The position numbers and the translations under genes are program-made. The notes below the pieces were generated by a model. The model was not told the DNA's origin. It saw only the letters and a list, made by a program, of their open reading frames with translations, and ran no database searches. This document shows positions 51,325 to 60,345 of a stretch of DNA of 64,000 nucleotides, in pieces (position 1 is the stretch's first letter; the number at the start of each line of letters is the position of its first letter). The stretch is taken from the NCBI RefSeq assembly GCF_001279005.1, contig NZ_LGCN01000196.1:124001-188000 (forward strand), written 5' to 3'. The stretch is from Streptomyces caelestis. GTDB lineage: Bacteria; Actinomycetota; Actinomycetes; Streptomycetales; Streptomycetaceae.

Positions 51325-52260
51325 TCAGCCGAGCGCCCGCAGTCCCGGCACGAACGCCACCAGTACCGGGATCACCGGAACCAGCGACGCCACCGCCGTG
51401 AGCCGCAGCCGGCGCCCCGCGGTGAGCCGGTCCGGGGGAGTGAGCAGCCGACGCACCCGGGCCGGTACCTGGGCCTGCGGGGCCGGGCAGGGGCCGAACA
51501 CACCGCGGTGCTCGTTGAGTTCCACCAGGGCGAGAGCCGTGGTCAGCCGGCCGAACCGGCGGGACGCCACATCGTCGGCGGCGAGTTCGACCAGCCGGTG
51601 CATCTCGTCGCGGAACGCCGCGAACACCGGAACCTGCGGGAAACCGCCCGCCAGCGCGGAGGAGCAGTGCAGCAGCCAGTCGTGCCGGGCCCGGGCGTGC
51701 CCCCGCTCGTGGGCGAGGACGGCGTCCAGCTGCCTGCCCTTCAGCCGGCGCAACGCGGCCGTGGTGACCACCAGCCGGGGCGGGGTACCGGGCAGCCACC
51801 AGGCGTCGGGCCGCTCGCCCTCCAGGACCACGAGCCGGTCGGAGCCCGGCTGCTCCCCGGGCAGCAGCGGGACCCGTACCCGCAGTTCGGCGCGGCGCGT
51901 CCGGCGCCGGGCGCGGGCCCGTACGACCTCCCGCACCAGCATCGCCGCGCTCCACAGCCCGCCGCACGCCAGTGCCACCGCGGTGGTCTGCGCCCAGAGC
52001 CCGGCCGTGCCGAGCGCGTACGCCTCCACGACCGCACGGGGCGCGGCGGCGAACACCTGGCCGCCCACCGCCCGCCAGGCGGCCGCCGCGCTGAACGTCA
52101 TCGACAGCGCGCAGCACAGCAGCACCGCCGCGATCACGCACTGCCACGCCCACAGCGCCACCACCGGTTCACGGTCCGGCCAGTCGGCCCGGGCGAGCAG
52201 CCGGGGACCCAGGACAGCGGCCAGGACACCGAGCAGCAGCAGGACCGCGGGGAGGATCAT
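51325..52260 (-). CDS. M56-type membrane metallopeptidase (BlaR1/MecR1-like peptidase domain)
   Basis: 311 residues. Hydrophobic helices lie near the N-terminus (residues 2-18, 35-60, 85-105) and one near the C-terminus. The zinc site is LAHERGHARARHDW (HExxH), with a downstream Glu in MHRLVELAADDVASRRFG, typical of M56 peptidases that cleave BlaI/MecI-type repressors. No sensor (penicillin-binding) domain and no adjacent BlaI-type gene are present. ATG 52260. A gap of 104 bases separates it from the DUF5134 gene on the same strand. Confidence 0.85.
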   Translation of the reverse strand: MILPAVLLLLGVLAAVLGPRLLARADWPDREPVVALWAWQCVIAAVLLCCALSMTFSAAAAWRAVGGQVFAAAPRAVVEAYALGTAGLWAQTTAVALACGGLWSAAMLVREVVRARARRRTRRAELRVRVPLLPGEQPGSDRLVVLEGERPDAWWLPGTPPRLVVTTAALRRLKGRQLDAVLAHERGHARARHDWLLHCSSALAGGFPQVPVFAAFRDEMHRLVELAADDVASRRFGRLTTALALVELNEHRGVFGPCPAPQAQVPARVRRLLTPPDRLTAGRRLRLTAVASLVPVIPVLVAFVPGLRALG

Positions 52261-52364
52261 GCGTGCAGCCTATGAGCGCGGGCCGCCCGAGGACACGGCC
52301 GAACGGACCGGAGTGACGCAGCCAACGGTCCCGCGCGGTCGCCGCCGCACCGCGCGGCCCGCCC

Positions 52365-52913
52365 TCACATCGTCAGCAGCATCGCCACCATCGCGATCCC
52401 CATGGACAGCCGGCAGGCCCGCGCCAGCTCCGGCCGGTCGCCCCAGCCGGTCTCCCGGCCGCCCCCCGCCACGGCGGCCACGGGCACCAGCCGTACACCG
52501 GTGGCGAGCACGTACGCGACGAAGTAGAGCAGCAGGGACCCGGTCAGCAGGGGGACGCCCGCACCGCCGTGCCCGTGCCCCTTCCCGGTGGAGGCGGCCA
52601 TGGCCACCGCCATGTACACCATCGCCCCGGCGCCCACCAGATGGTGCAGGTGCCGCACGCCGGTGCGGGCCGCCCACAACGCGTGCAGCCCGGCCGCGCC
52701 GAACACCACCGCGAGGGCCGGCCAGGCCCACGCCGGCGGGGTGAACACCGCCGCGGGCACGGCCATCACGGCCATGCCGAAACCCATGAGCGCCTCGCCG
52801 CCCGCGGCGCGGCGCTGCTCCGCCACATGGCTGCGCATGCGCAGCAGACAGTAGGCGCCGGTCGTCGCGCAGAGCGCGACCAGCAGCCAGCCGGACGACG
52901 CCGGTCCGTGCAC
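52365..52913 (-). CDS. DUF5134 membrane protein
   Basis: 182 residues with six likely membrane helices. The first ~70 residues contain LLVALCATTGAYCLLRM and FGMAVMAVPAAVF, followed by HHLVGAGAMVYMAVAMAAS with a His-rich GKGHGHGGAG loop and LLLYFVAYVLATGVRL. Metal binding via the His residues in the membrane region is possible. GTG at 52913 has GGGGGAGG five bases upstream. It may be in an operon with the downstream M56 peptidase. Function unknown. Confidence 0.8.
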   Translation of the reverse strand: MHGPASSGWLLVALCATTGAYCLLRMRSHVAEQRRAAGGEALMGFGMAVMAVPAAVFTPPAWAWPALAVVFGAAGLHALWAARTGVRHLHHLVGAGAMVYMAVAMAASTGKGHGHGGAGVPLLTGSLLLYFVAYVLATGVRLVPVAAVAGGGRETGWGDRPELARACRLSMGIAMVAMLLTM

Positions 52914-53037
52914 CCGAACCTCCCCCTCGGCCCGCTCGACGGTCGGTCATGGCATGCCCGGCCCCGGCGGTGGACACCCGAGCGCACGGAAGTGCGGGGG
53001 GAGCGCCCGGGGGAGCGCGGCAGGGCGGCCCCATATT

Positions 53038-53051
53038 TTTTACGAGTAAAA
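53038..53051 (+). promoter_or_regulatory. AT-rich dyad in front of the FUSC-MarR operon
   Basis: TTTTAC-GA-GTAAAA stands out as an AT island in GC-rich DNA. It lies 22 bases before the FUSC start, where a MarR-type repressor could block transcription. Confidence 0.5.
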
Positions 53052-53072
53052 CACCTGCTAAGGTTGTTCTTC

Positions 53073-54752
53073 ATGCGCAGTACCACCCCCACCACCCCGC
53101 AGGCCGTCCGGCGTCTCCCGCTCGCCGCCCCGTTGCGCCTCGGGCGGCCCTCCGACATCTGGTTCAAGCCCGCCCTCAGCGTGGTCGCCGCGGTCGCACC
53201 GCCCAATCTGCTCCTGGTGGCCCTCGGCCGGCTCGACCTCGCGATGTACACCATGGCGGGATCCCTGTGCGCCCTCTACGCCCACAACCGCCCGTACGCC
53301 GCCCGGGCCAAGGCGCTGGTGTGGGTGGTGCTCGGCATGCTCGCCGGCCTAGCCGTGGCCCTGGTCGCCGCCTCGCTCACCACGAACGCCGTCGTCCTGG
53401 TCGCCGTCGGCTCCGTCCTGGCCGCCGCGCAGAAGGCGCTGTGCGACGCAACCCGCATCGGCCCGCCCGGCCATGTGATCCTCATCTTCGTCAGCTCCGC
53501 CGCGTTGTTCATGCCCCAGACCCTCGGGCAGGTCCCCGGTCACCTCGCGCTCGCCGCCGTGGCGGGCGTGTGGGCCTGGCTGGTCGGCATGGCGCCCGTG
53601 CTGCTCCGGCCGCACGGCCCGGAGCGCCGGGCCACCGCCCAGGCCCTGAGGTCCGCCGCGGCGTACGCCGAGACGGCGGGCGCCGGAGAGGAGCACCCGC
53701 GCGCCCGTGCCGACGCCTACGCCGCCGTCCGGGCCGCGTGGCAGTCGCTGTCGGCCGCGGGGAACCGTCCTTCGGCCGCCCGCCGGGGGCTCGAACGACT
53801 CGTGATCCGCGCCGAGGTCGCGCTCGCCGCGCCGGCCGACGTCGCCCCCGCGCGTCTGCGCGGCTGGGCCCGCGACCTGCGCGGCACCGGCCCGGTCCCG
53901 CGCCCCGACGACCCCCGCGCGGGCGCCGACGAACTCCTGGGCGTGGCCGCGGAACGCGCCGTCGCGCCGCGCTCCCTGTGGAGCGGGCTCGGACCGCTCA
54001 CCCCGATCGCCGTCCGCACCGCGCTCGGCTGCGCGCTCGCCGGCTACGCCTCCCTGGCTCTCGGCGTCGGCCGCCCCTACTGGGCCCTGGTCACCGCCGC
54101 CTCGCTCTACCAGGCCAACATCACCCTCACCTGGGGCCGTACCGTCCAGCGCGTCGTCGGCAACCTCGTCGGCGTCCTGATCTTCGCCGCCGTCGCCCCG
54201 GTCGCCCACCTCGGCCCGCTCGCCCTCGTCCTGTGCTGCCTCGCCTTCAACTTCGGCGCCGAGGCGTTCATCAGCCGCAACTACTGGCTCGGCAGCGTCT
54301 GCGTGACCCCCCTCGCCCTGCTCGTCACCGAGTTCCCCGGCCACCAGCCGACCGGAGAGCTGGTCGCCGACCGCGTCGTGGACACCCTCGTCGGGGCCCT
54401 GGTCGGATTCGCCGCGGCCATGGTGGTCACCAACCGCAGGGCGGGAAGCCGTGTCGAGGGGGCGCTCACCACCGTCGGCCGTGCCCGTGAGGGCGCTGCC
54501 CGCCTGCTGGCCGACCCGCAGGCCGCGCCCGCGGCCCTGGACGCCGCCCGCCGCGGCCTGGCCGCCGCCCTGGTCGACCTGCGGGCCACCGCCGACGCCG
54601 CGTCCGGCGAGTGGTGGCAGCGCGCCCTGCCCCAGGAGAGGGTCGTGCTCGTCGAGCAGGCGGGACACCGTACGCTCGCGGCGACGGTACGACGCCTGGG
54701 ACTGCTCCCGGACCCCGGCACGGGCACGAACACGGAGGACGCGCGGCCATGA
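53073..54752 (+). CDS. FUSC family membrane transporter
   Basis: 559 residues. Two membrane blocks: residues ~30-170 (ALSVVAAVAPPNLLLVALG through LALAAVAGVWAWLVGMAPV) and ~310-460 (RTALGCALAGYASLALGVG, RPYWALVTAASLYQANI, TVQRVVGNLVGVLIFAAVA), with cytosolic linkers. This is the FUSC/aromatic-acid-exporter fold, presumed to export weak acids or antimicrobials. ATG at 53073 with AAGG at nine bases. The MarR gene follows with ATGA overlap, and an AT-rich dyad is in the promoter, so MarR probably represses this exporter until a phenolic or antibiotic ligand appears. It is a second FUSC gene besides 34958-36445. Confidence 0.88.
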   Translation: MRSTTPTTPQAVRRLPLAAPLRLGRPSDIWFKPALSVVAAVAPPNLLLVALGRLDLAMYTMAGSLCALYAHNRPYAARAKALVWVVLGMLAGLAVALVAASLTTNAVVLVAVGSVLAAAQKALCDATRIGPPGHVILIFVSSAALFMPQTLGQVPGHLALAAVAGVWAWLVGMAPVLLRPHGPERRATAQALRSAAAYAETAGAGEEHPRARADAYAAVRAAWQSLSAAGNRPSAARRGLERLVIRAEVALAAPADVAPARLRGWARDLRGTGPVPRPDDPRAGADELLGVAAERAVAPRSLWSGLGPLTPIAVRTALGCALAGYASLALGVGRPYWALVTAASLYQANITLTWGRTVQRVVGNLVGVLIFAAVAPVAHLGPLALVLCCLAFNFGAEAFISRNYWLGSVCVTPLALLVTEFPGHQPTGELVADRVVDTLVGALVGFAAAMVVTNRRAGSRVEGALTTVGRAREGAARLLADPQAAPAALDAARRGLAAALVDLRATADAASGEWWQRALPQERVVLVEQAGHRTLAATVRRLGLLPDPGTGTNTEDARP

Positions 54753-55330
54753 CGGCGACCGAAGGACCAGGGGCGGCCGACGGCGGGGCGCCGGCGACGA
54801 CCGGCGGGGACGCGCCCGGACGCTCGCGGGACGACACCGTCGCCGCCGTCGTCCGGCAGTGGCGGGCCGTCCATCCCGGCCTCGACACCGGCCCCATGGA
54901 GGTCATCGGCCGCATCAACCGCTGCGCCGCCCTCCTCCAGCAGGCGGAGGACGCCCCGCTGCGCCGGGAGGGGCTGACCCGCCCGGAGTTCGACCTGCTG
55001 GGCGCGCTGCGCCGCACCGGCCACGAGCTGACACCCGGCGAGCTGGCCCGCGAAACCTTCTCCTCGGGCGCCGCCGTCACCAAACGTCTCAAGCAGCTCG
55101 GCGAACGCGGGCTGGTGGAACGGCGCGGCGACACCCGCGACCGCCGGGTCGCCCACGTCCGTCTCACCGACGCCGGACGCGACCTGGTCGACGGCGTCCT
55201 GCCCGCGCAGCTCGCCTACGAGACCGCCGTGCTGTCCGGTCTGGACGGCCCGGAACGCGGCGAGCTCGCCGCCCTGCTCAGCGAGCTGCTCGGCCGGCTG
55301 GAAGGACGCCTGGGCGCGCTGCGGGCGTGA
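54749..55330 (+). CDS. MarR family transcriptional regulator
   Basis: 193 residues. An acidic, disordered N-terminal ~30 residues precede the winged HTH: REGLTRPEFDLLGALRRTG, ELTPGELARETFSSGAAVTK and LKQLGERGLVERRGDTRD. The C-terminal helix (LLSELLGRLEGRL) completes a MarR dimerisation domain. ATG overlaps the exporter stop (ATGA), with GGAGGA upstream, so it is translationally coupled. Local control of the exporter via TTTTAC-GA-GTAAAA is the simplest model. Confidence 0.9.
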   Translation: MTATEGPGAADGGAPATTGGDAPGRSRDDTVAAVVRQWRAVHPGLDTGPMEVIGRINRCAALLQQAEDAPLRREGLTRPEFDLLGALRRTGHELTPGELARETFSSGAAVTKRLKQLGERGLVERRGDTRDRRVAHVRLTDAGRDLVDGVLPAQLAYETAVLSGLDGPERGELAALLSELLGRLEGRLGALRA

Positions 55331-55352
55331 CGGCCGACGGCCCGTCCCCGGC

Positions 55353-56117
55353 TCACCTCCCGTCCGCCGCCCGGTACACGCCGAACATCGCCCCCTGCGG
55401 GTCGCGGAGCACCGCGATGCGCGGCCCCTCCGGGTGCGAGACGGGCTCCATCAGCACCGTGCCCTCCACCGTCGTGGTCGTCACCGCGGCGTCGTCCACG
55501 TCCTCCACGGCGAAGTACGGCAGCCAGTGCGCGGGCACCTCGTGCGGGAACTTCTCGTCCATCGTCACCATGCCGCCGAAGGCCGCGCCGTCGACGCCCC
55601 ACCGCGGGTACCGCCGGGAGGCGTCCACGCTCCAGCCGAACACGCCGGTGTAGAACGACACGGCCTGCCGCGGCGCCCGCGTCATCAGCTCCACCCAGCC
55701 CAGGGATCCGGGCACGTCGAACACCCCGGCGCCCGGGAAGGCATCCGCCTGCCACAGCTGGAAGACGGCGCCGGTGGGGTCGACGGCCACCGCGGAACGG
55801 CCCGCGTCGAACACGTCCGTCGGGCCGAGCAGCGCCTGCCCGCCCGCCGCCCCCACCGCACGGAGGGCGGCATCGATGTCGGCCACCGCGAACGACACGT
55901 TCCAGGCCACCGGCTGCCCCTCCTGGTACAGCGGCGCCAGCGCGGCGACCGCCGCGTCACCCAGGTACGCGACGGTGTGGCCGCCCGACTCCTGACGCGG
56001 GTCCGTCTCGGGACGCCAGCCGAACAACCGCGTGTAGAACCGCCGGGCGGACTCCGGATCGGTGGTCCCCAACTCGGCCCAGCAGAGCCCACCGGTCACC
56101 GGCGCGGACTGTTCCAT
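55353..56117 (-). CDS. Two-domain VOC (glyoxalase-like) protein
   Basis: 254 residues with two VOC domains: GLCWAELGTTDPESARRFYT with LFGWRPETD in the first, and SLGWVELMTRAPRQAVSFYT with VFGWSVDASRRYP in the second. Each has the paired beta-alpha-beta-beta-beta units and conserved His/Glu positions (SHPEGPRIAVLRDPQGAMF near the end). Such proteins are dioxygenases, isomerases or resistance proteins. ATG at 56117 has GGAAGGAG directly upstream. It is convergent with MarR. Specific activity unknown. Confidence 0.85.
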   Translation of the reverse strand: MEQSAPVTGGLCWAELGTTDPESARRFYTRLFGWRPETDPRQESGGHTVAYLGDAAVAALAPLYQEGQPVAWNVSFAVADIDAALRAVGAAGGQALLGPTDVFDAGRSAVAVDPTGAVFQLWQADAFPGAGVFDVPGSLGWVELMTRAPRQAVSFYTGVFGWSVDASRRYPRWGVDGAAFGGMVTMDEKFPHEVPAHWLPYFAVEDVDDAAVTTTTVEGTVLMEPVSHPEGPRIAVLRDPQGAMFGVYRAADGR

Positions 56118-56195
56118 GACGCTCCTTCCGTCCCCCCGGCACGCCAAGCCCGGCCCCCGGCCCCGGCCATCCGGCGCGAAACCGGCCGATGCCGC

Positions 56196-56597
56196 CTAGA
56201 TGCCCGGCCGGTGGCGCAGCGGGTGCTCGGCCGGGATCTCGACCAGCACGATCGGTGTGCCGTCCGGGTCGGCGATCCACATCTCGAGCAGGCCCCACGG
56301 CTCCAGCACCGGCGGACGGACGATGTCGACACCCTTGGCCGCCAGTTCCTCGTGCGCGACCGCGATGTCCTCGACCTGGAGCCACAGCCGTACGTCCGGG
56401 GACGAGGACGACGCCGAGGGGTCCGCGCGGCCCGAGAGCTCCAGGAACCCCCCGCCGAGGAAGTAGACGGTGCCGCGTTCCGGTCCGGTGCCGAACTCAC
56501 GGTGGACGGCGAGGCCCAGCCGCTCCCCGTAGAAGGCGCGGGAGCGGTCGGGATCGGTGGGGCGGAGCAGGACGCGGCTGCTCAGTACATGCACCAT
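56196..56597 (-). CDS. Single-domain VOC (glyoxalase-like) protein
   Basis: 133 residues, one VOC domain: VLLRPTDPDRSRAFYGERLG, EFGTGPERGTVYFLGGGFLE, WLQVEDIAVAHEELAAKGVD and the final EMWIADPDGTPIVLVEIP with the usual acidic metal ligand. ATG 56597; the longer frame from 56861 overlaps the GNAT gene. Usually a dimer with a shared active site. It lies next to the two-domain VOC gene on the same strand with 78 bases between, so the pair may be cotranscribed. Confidence 0.82.
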   Translation of the reverse strand: MVHVLSSRVLLRPTDPDRSRAFYGERLGLAVHREFGTGPERGTVYFLGGGFLELSGRADPSASSSSPDVRLWLQVEDIAVAHEELAAKGVDIVRPPVLEPWGLLEMWIADPDGTPIVLVEIPAEHPLRHRPGI

Positions 56598-56679
56598 GCG
56601 GCCGAGCGTAGTGGCCGGGTTAGTCTCGTTCCCGCCCGAGCCACGCCGGAAGGCGCCCAGACGAACCGGAGACGTGCCC

Positions 56680-57222
56680 ATGGAATCCGCCACCGACACC
56701 GCACTGACCTTCCGCGACGCGACCGACGCCGACGTGGACGCCCTCGTCGCGCTGATCCAGTCGGCGTACCGGGGCGAGTCCAGCCGGGCCGGGTGGACCA
56801 CCGAGGCGGACATCCTCCAGGGGCAGCGGACCGACCCGGAGGGGGTGCGGGAGGTCATCAAGGCTCCGGACAGCCGGCTGCTCGCGGTGGAGCGCGCCGG
56901 CCGCGTGGTCGCCTGCTGCCAGCTGGAACACCGCGGCGCGCACGCCTACTTCGGGATGTTCGCGGTCAGTCCCGCCCTCCAGGGCGCCGGACTGGGCAGG
57001 ACGATCATCGCGGAGGCGGAGCGTCAGGCCCGCGAGACCTGGGGGGTGACCGAGATGCACATGACGGTGATCTCCGTGCGCGAGGACCTGATCGCCTGGT
57101 ACGAGCGGCGCGGCTACCGCCGTACGGGGGAGACGACGCCCTTCCCGTACGGCGACGAGCGCTTCGGCATCCCGCAGCGGGACGACCTGGAGTTCGAGCT
57201 GCTGGTGAAGGAGCTGGTCTGA
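56680..57222 (+). CDS. GNAT family N-acetyltransferase
   Basis: 180 residues. The acetyl-CoA pyrophosphate loop is FAVSPALQGAGLGRTIIAE (Q-x-x-G-x-G), preceded by the strand HAYFGMF and followed by WYERRGYRRTGETTPFPYG, the usual C-terminal signature. Acceptor specificity (amino acid, antibiotic or protein) cannot be read. ATG 56680 with GGAG at nine bases. It is divergent from the VOC gene and converges with GDPD four bases away. Confidence 0.88.
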   Translation: MESATDTALTFRDATDADVDALVALIQSAYRGESSRAGWTTEADILQGQRTDPEGVREVIKAPDSRLLAVERAGRVVACCQLEHRGAHAYFGMFAVSPALQGAGLGRTIIAEAERQARETWGVTEMHMTVISVREDLIAWYERRGYRRTGETTPFPYGDERFGIPQRDDLEFELLVKELV

Positions 57223-57226
57223 CGGC

Positions 57227-57910
57227 TCACGCCGTGAAGCGGCCGGTGCGCTTGATCTCCGGGTAGTCGGTGGTGGCGCCGTCGAGCCCCAGGGCCCGGA
57301 CCAGTCTGAGGTGGTCCTGGGTGTTCACCACCCAGCCGATGATCCGCAGCCCGGCCTTCCGCGCCCGCTCCACGGTCTCCAGGGTGAGCCGGCGGATGTT
57401 GAGGCAGACGGTGGATGCGCCCGCCCCGACCGCCCGGTCCACGATGCCGGTGTCGTAGCGGCTCGCGATGAGCGCCGTACGCACCCCCGGCACCAGGCGG
57501 GCGATCTCCGCGACGGCCTCGTCGTGGAACGAGGACACCTCGACCCGGCCGGCCAGGCCCCGCCCGTTCATCACCTCGGCCAGCGCCCGCGCCGCCCGGA
57601 CGTCCTTGATCTCGGCCTGCAGCGGCGTCCGGACGGCGTCGAGCACCTCCTCGAGGACGGGAATCCGCTCGCCCCGCCCGGCGTCCAGGGCGCGCAGCTC
57701 GGCGAGGGTCTTGTCGGCGATCGCGCCCGTGCCGTCCGTGGTGCGGTCCACCTCCGTGTCGTGCATGACGACGAGCGCGCCGTCCTTGCTCAGGTGCAGA
57801 TCGAGTTCGATGACGTCGAGGCCCGCTTCCTGGGCGGCGACGAAGGACCGGAGGGTGTTCTCGGGTTCGACGCCCATGACTCCGCGGTGACCGATGGTGA
57901 GGAAGTTCAA
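57227..57910 (-). CDS. Glycerophosphodiester phosphodiesterase
   Basis: 227 residues, TIM-barrel GDPD. Catalytic motifs: TIGHRGVMGVEPENTLRSF (HRG and PENT with acid-base His and metal Glu), DVIELDLHLSKDGALVVMHD (metal Glu/Asp and His), and AEIKDV near residue 98. It hydrolyses glycerophosphodiesters to glycerol-3-phosphate, serving phosphate or lipid turnover. No signal peptide, so cytosolic. The first codon is TTG at 57910; no better start is found upstream. A 252-base gap to the DUF6421 gene is a likely promoter area for both. Confidence 0.9.
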   Translation of the reverse strand: MNFLTIGHRGVMGVEPENTLRSFVAAQEAGLDVIELDLHLSKDGALVVMHDTEVDRTTDGTGAIADKTLAELRALDAGRGERIPVLEEVLDAVRTPLQAEIKDVRAARALAEVMNGRGLAGRVEVSSFHDEAVAEIARLVPGVRTALIASRYDTGIVDRAVGAGASTVCLNIRRLTLETVERARKAGLRIIGWVVNTQDHLRLVRALGLDGATTDYPEIKRTGRFTA

Positions 57911-58162
57911 GATCCGACTCGCTTCCGTCGACGGCGGCGGGGGACCGCGTCCCTACGGCCCTCCTGGACCGTATCGCCTGTGCCCGCCGCGTCCAGAGGT
58001 TGAACCGGGATCGTGGGCACTGTCGCCGCACCGATGTTTTGCAGGAAAAAATGCGGTGAGTGTAGGGGTGGAGCAGGATAATTTCCCGAGGCTCCCCTTG
58101 CTGGGAGAAACCTCATATGTATACGGTCTGCTTACGCGAGGTTCTCCTGTGGAGGATGGGAC

Positions 58163-59560
58163 ATGACGGAAATTCTTGTGCAGGTGGGTGCTGAGGGGCA
58201 GGTTCCTTCGGCGACCAGGGTGGTGGAGCACCCGGCATGGCCCGTGCTCAAGGATGCCGTGGAGCGGATCCGGCCCTGGCAGTCCAAGGACGGCTCGATC
58301 GACTTCGACGCCGACGGAGCCCCGGTGCGCGCCGACGCCGAGCGCGCGGTGCGCGCCGTGATCGGCGCCGTCGAGGAGCTCTCCCCCCTGCTCCCGCACG
58401 ACCGCGCCTATCACGAGGCCCTGGCGAAGGACCTGGGCCGCTGGGCCGAGGGCGGCTTCGAGGTGCCCGACTTCCTCGACTCGCTGCTGGCCTTCCAGCC
58501 GGCCGCGAGCCGCGCGGACGGCCTCCAGCATCTGGTCGTCTTCCCGATGTACACGCAGAACGGCAATCCGGACCGCAACCTCGAGGCGGTCGTGCTGCGC
58601 ATGGTCTGGCCCGACTGGCTGGCCGAGCTGGAGCGCACCCGCTACGACAACCCGCTGTTCTGCGGCATCACCTTCGAGGACTTCACCTCGGGCTACGACA
58701 CCAACTCCGCGGTCCTCTTCCCCGAGACGATCGCCGTGCGGGAGGCCCCCGAGCGGTTCACCTGGGGCGGCATCTTCTGCGACCGCGAGGCCGCCCGCTT
58801 CCGCCGCGTCACCGAGGCCGCCGTGGACATCCTGGGCCTGGAGCTGCCCGAGGACGTCGCCGCGATGGTGCACGACCAGAAGCGCTGCGAAGAGGCGTTC
58901 GTGCTCTGGGACATGGTCCACGACCGCACCCACAGCCACGGCGACCTGCCGTTCGACCCGTTCATGATCAAGCAGCGCCAGCCGTTCTGGATGTACGGCC
59001 TGGAGGAGCTGCGCTGCGACCTCACCGCCTTCAAGGAGGCCGTGAAGCTGGCCGGCGACGGCGTCCCGCAGGCCCGCGACGTCCAGGTCGCGGTGCTCTT
59101 CGACCGGATGTTCCGCTTCCCGGTCACCGGCGAGCGCGTGCGCAACTACGACGGCCTCGGCGGCCAGCTGCTCTTCGCCTACCTGCACAAGCACGACGTC
59201 GTCCGCTGGACCGACAACAAGCTCTCCATCGACTGGGAGCGCGCCCCGCAGATCACCAACCAGCTGTGCGCCGAGATCGAGACGCTGTACCGCGACGGCA
59301 TCGACCGCCCCAAGCTCGTCCACTGGTTCGCCGGGTACGAGCTGGTCTCCACCTACCTCTCCCCGCACCCGGGCTCCACGTGGGCCAAGGGCCCCGACGC
59401 CCTCGACCTGACGCTGCCGCCGCGCAAACTCGTGGACGAGGTGCTCGCGGACGAGTTTCCGCTGAGCATGTTCTATGAGGCACTCTCCAAGAAGCTGAAG
59501 AACGTGATCGCCTCCACTCGGGGCATCACGGCGGACGGTGCCGAGCGGGTCGCCGCGTGA
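58163..59560 (+). CDS. DUF6421 family protein
   Basis: 465 residues, cytosolic. Conserved-looking blocks include VFPMYTQNGNPDRNLEAVVL, FEDFTSGYDTNSAVLFPET and the metal-like HDRTHSHGDLPFDPFMIKQ near residue 252, followed by KHDVVRWTDNKLSIDW. I know the family name but no proven function. The His-rich motif suggests a metalloenzyme. ATG at 58163 has GGAGGATGGGAC in front. It heads an operon with the SDR (38 bases later) and threonine aldolase genes. Confidence 0.82.
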   Translation: MTEILVQVGAEGQVPSATRVVEHPAWPVLKDAVERIRPWQSKDGSIDFDADGAPVRADAERAVRAVIGAVEELSPLLPHDRAYHEALAKDLGRWAEGGFEVPDFLDSLLAFQPAASRADGLQHLVVFPMYTQNGNPDRNLEAVVLRMVWPDWLAELERTRYDNPLFCGITFEDFTSGYDTNSAVLFPETIAVREAPERFTWGGIFCDREAARFRRVTEAAVDILGLELPEDVAAMVHDQKRCEEAFVLWDMVHDRTHSHGDLPFDPFMIKQRQPFWMYGLEELRCDLTAFKEAVKLAGDGVPQARDVQVAVLFDRMFRFPVTGERVRNYDGLGGQLLFAYLHKHDVVRWTDNKLSIDWERAPQITNQLCAEIETLYRDGIDRPKLVHWFAGYELVSTYLSPHPGSTWAKGPDALDLTLPPRKLVDEVLADEFPLSMFYEALSKKLKNVIASTRGITADGAERVAA

Positions 59561-59598
59561 GCGATCGCGGGTCCACAACTGCTCAGGAGGCGGGAACC

Positions 59599-60345
59599 AT
59601 GGGGAACGGGGCGCTCGAGGGCGCGGTGATCGCGGTGGCCGGCGCGGGGGGACCCGCGGGCCGGGCGGCACTGCTCAGGCTGGCCGAGGCGGGAGCGACC
59701 GTCGTCGGCTCGGACAACGACCCGGAGCGGCTGGCGGAGGCCGTGGACGCGGCGCGCTACGCGCACGGCGGCGCCACCGTCACCGGAGACACGGTCGACC
59801 TGCTGGACCTGGACTCCACCCGCGACTGGGCCACCCGGGTCGAGAAGGAGTTCGGCCGGGTCGACGGACTGGTCCACCTCGTCGGCGGCTGGCGCGGCAG
59901 CGAGACCTTCACCAAGACCAGCCTGGACGACTGGGACTTCCTGGAGCTGCTGCTGGTGCGCACCGTGCAGCACACCTCGCTCGCCTTCCACGAGGCGCTC
60001 CAGCGCAGCGACCGCGGCCGGTACGTCCTGATCAGCGCGGCCGGCGCCACCAAGCCCACCGCGGGCAACGCCGCGTACGCGGCCGGCAAGGCCGCCGCCG
60101 AGGCGTGGACGCTCGCCATGGCCGACTACTTCCGCAAGGCCGGGGGCGAGCACGGGCCGACGTCGGCGGCTGCCATCCTGGTGGTGAAGGCGCTGGTGCA
60201 CGACGCGATGCGCGCCGACCGCCCCAACGCGAAGTTCGCGGGTTTCACGGACGTCAAGGACCTGGCCGAGGCCATCGTCGGAGTCTGGGACAAGCCCGCC
60301 GCGGAAGTGAACGGAAACCGTCTGTGGCTGACCGAGAAGCCGTGA
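59599..60345 (+). CDS. Short-chain dehydrogenase/reductase
   Basis: 248 residues. The Rossmann start VIAVAGAGGPAGRAALLRL is a variant TGxxxGxG motif; DNDPERLAEAV gives the adenine-ribose specificity site; GLVHLVGGWRGSETF corresponds to NNAG; the catalytic Ser is in LISAAGA and the Tyr-x-x-x-Lys is YAAGK. ATG 59599 has AGGAGG eight bases upstream; GTG 59557 would overlap the DUF6421 stop. It overlaps the aldolase start (GTGA). An oxidoreductase acting with a threonine aldolase and DUF6421 could serve one pathway, which remains unidentified. Confidence 0.88.
   Translation: MGNGALEGAVIAVAGAGGPAGRAALLRLAEAGATVVGSDNDPERLAEAVDAARYAHGGATVTGDTVDLLDLDSTRDWATRVEKEFGRVDGLVHLVGGWRGSETFTKTSLDDWDFLELLLVRTVQHTSLAFHEALQRSDRGRYVLISAAGATKPTAGNAAYAAGKAAAEAWTLAMADYFRKAGGEHGPTSAAAILVVKALVHDAMRADRPNAKFAGFTDVKDLAEAIVGVWDKPAAEVNGNRLWLTEKP

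Noticed and set aside
50057..52744. 895-codon plus frame across PAP2-M56-DUF5134
   Set aside because: Composition follows the repeats and antisense genes; no start or domain.
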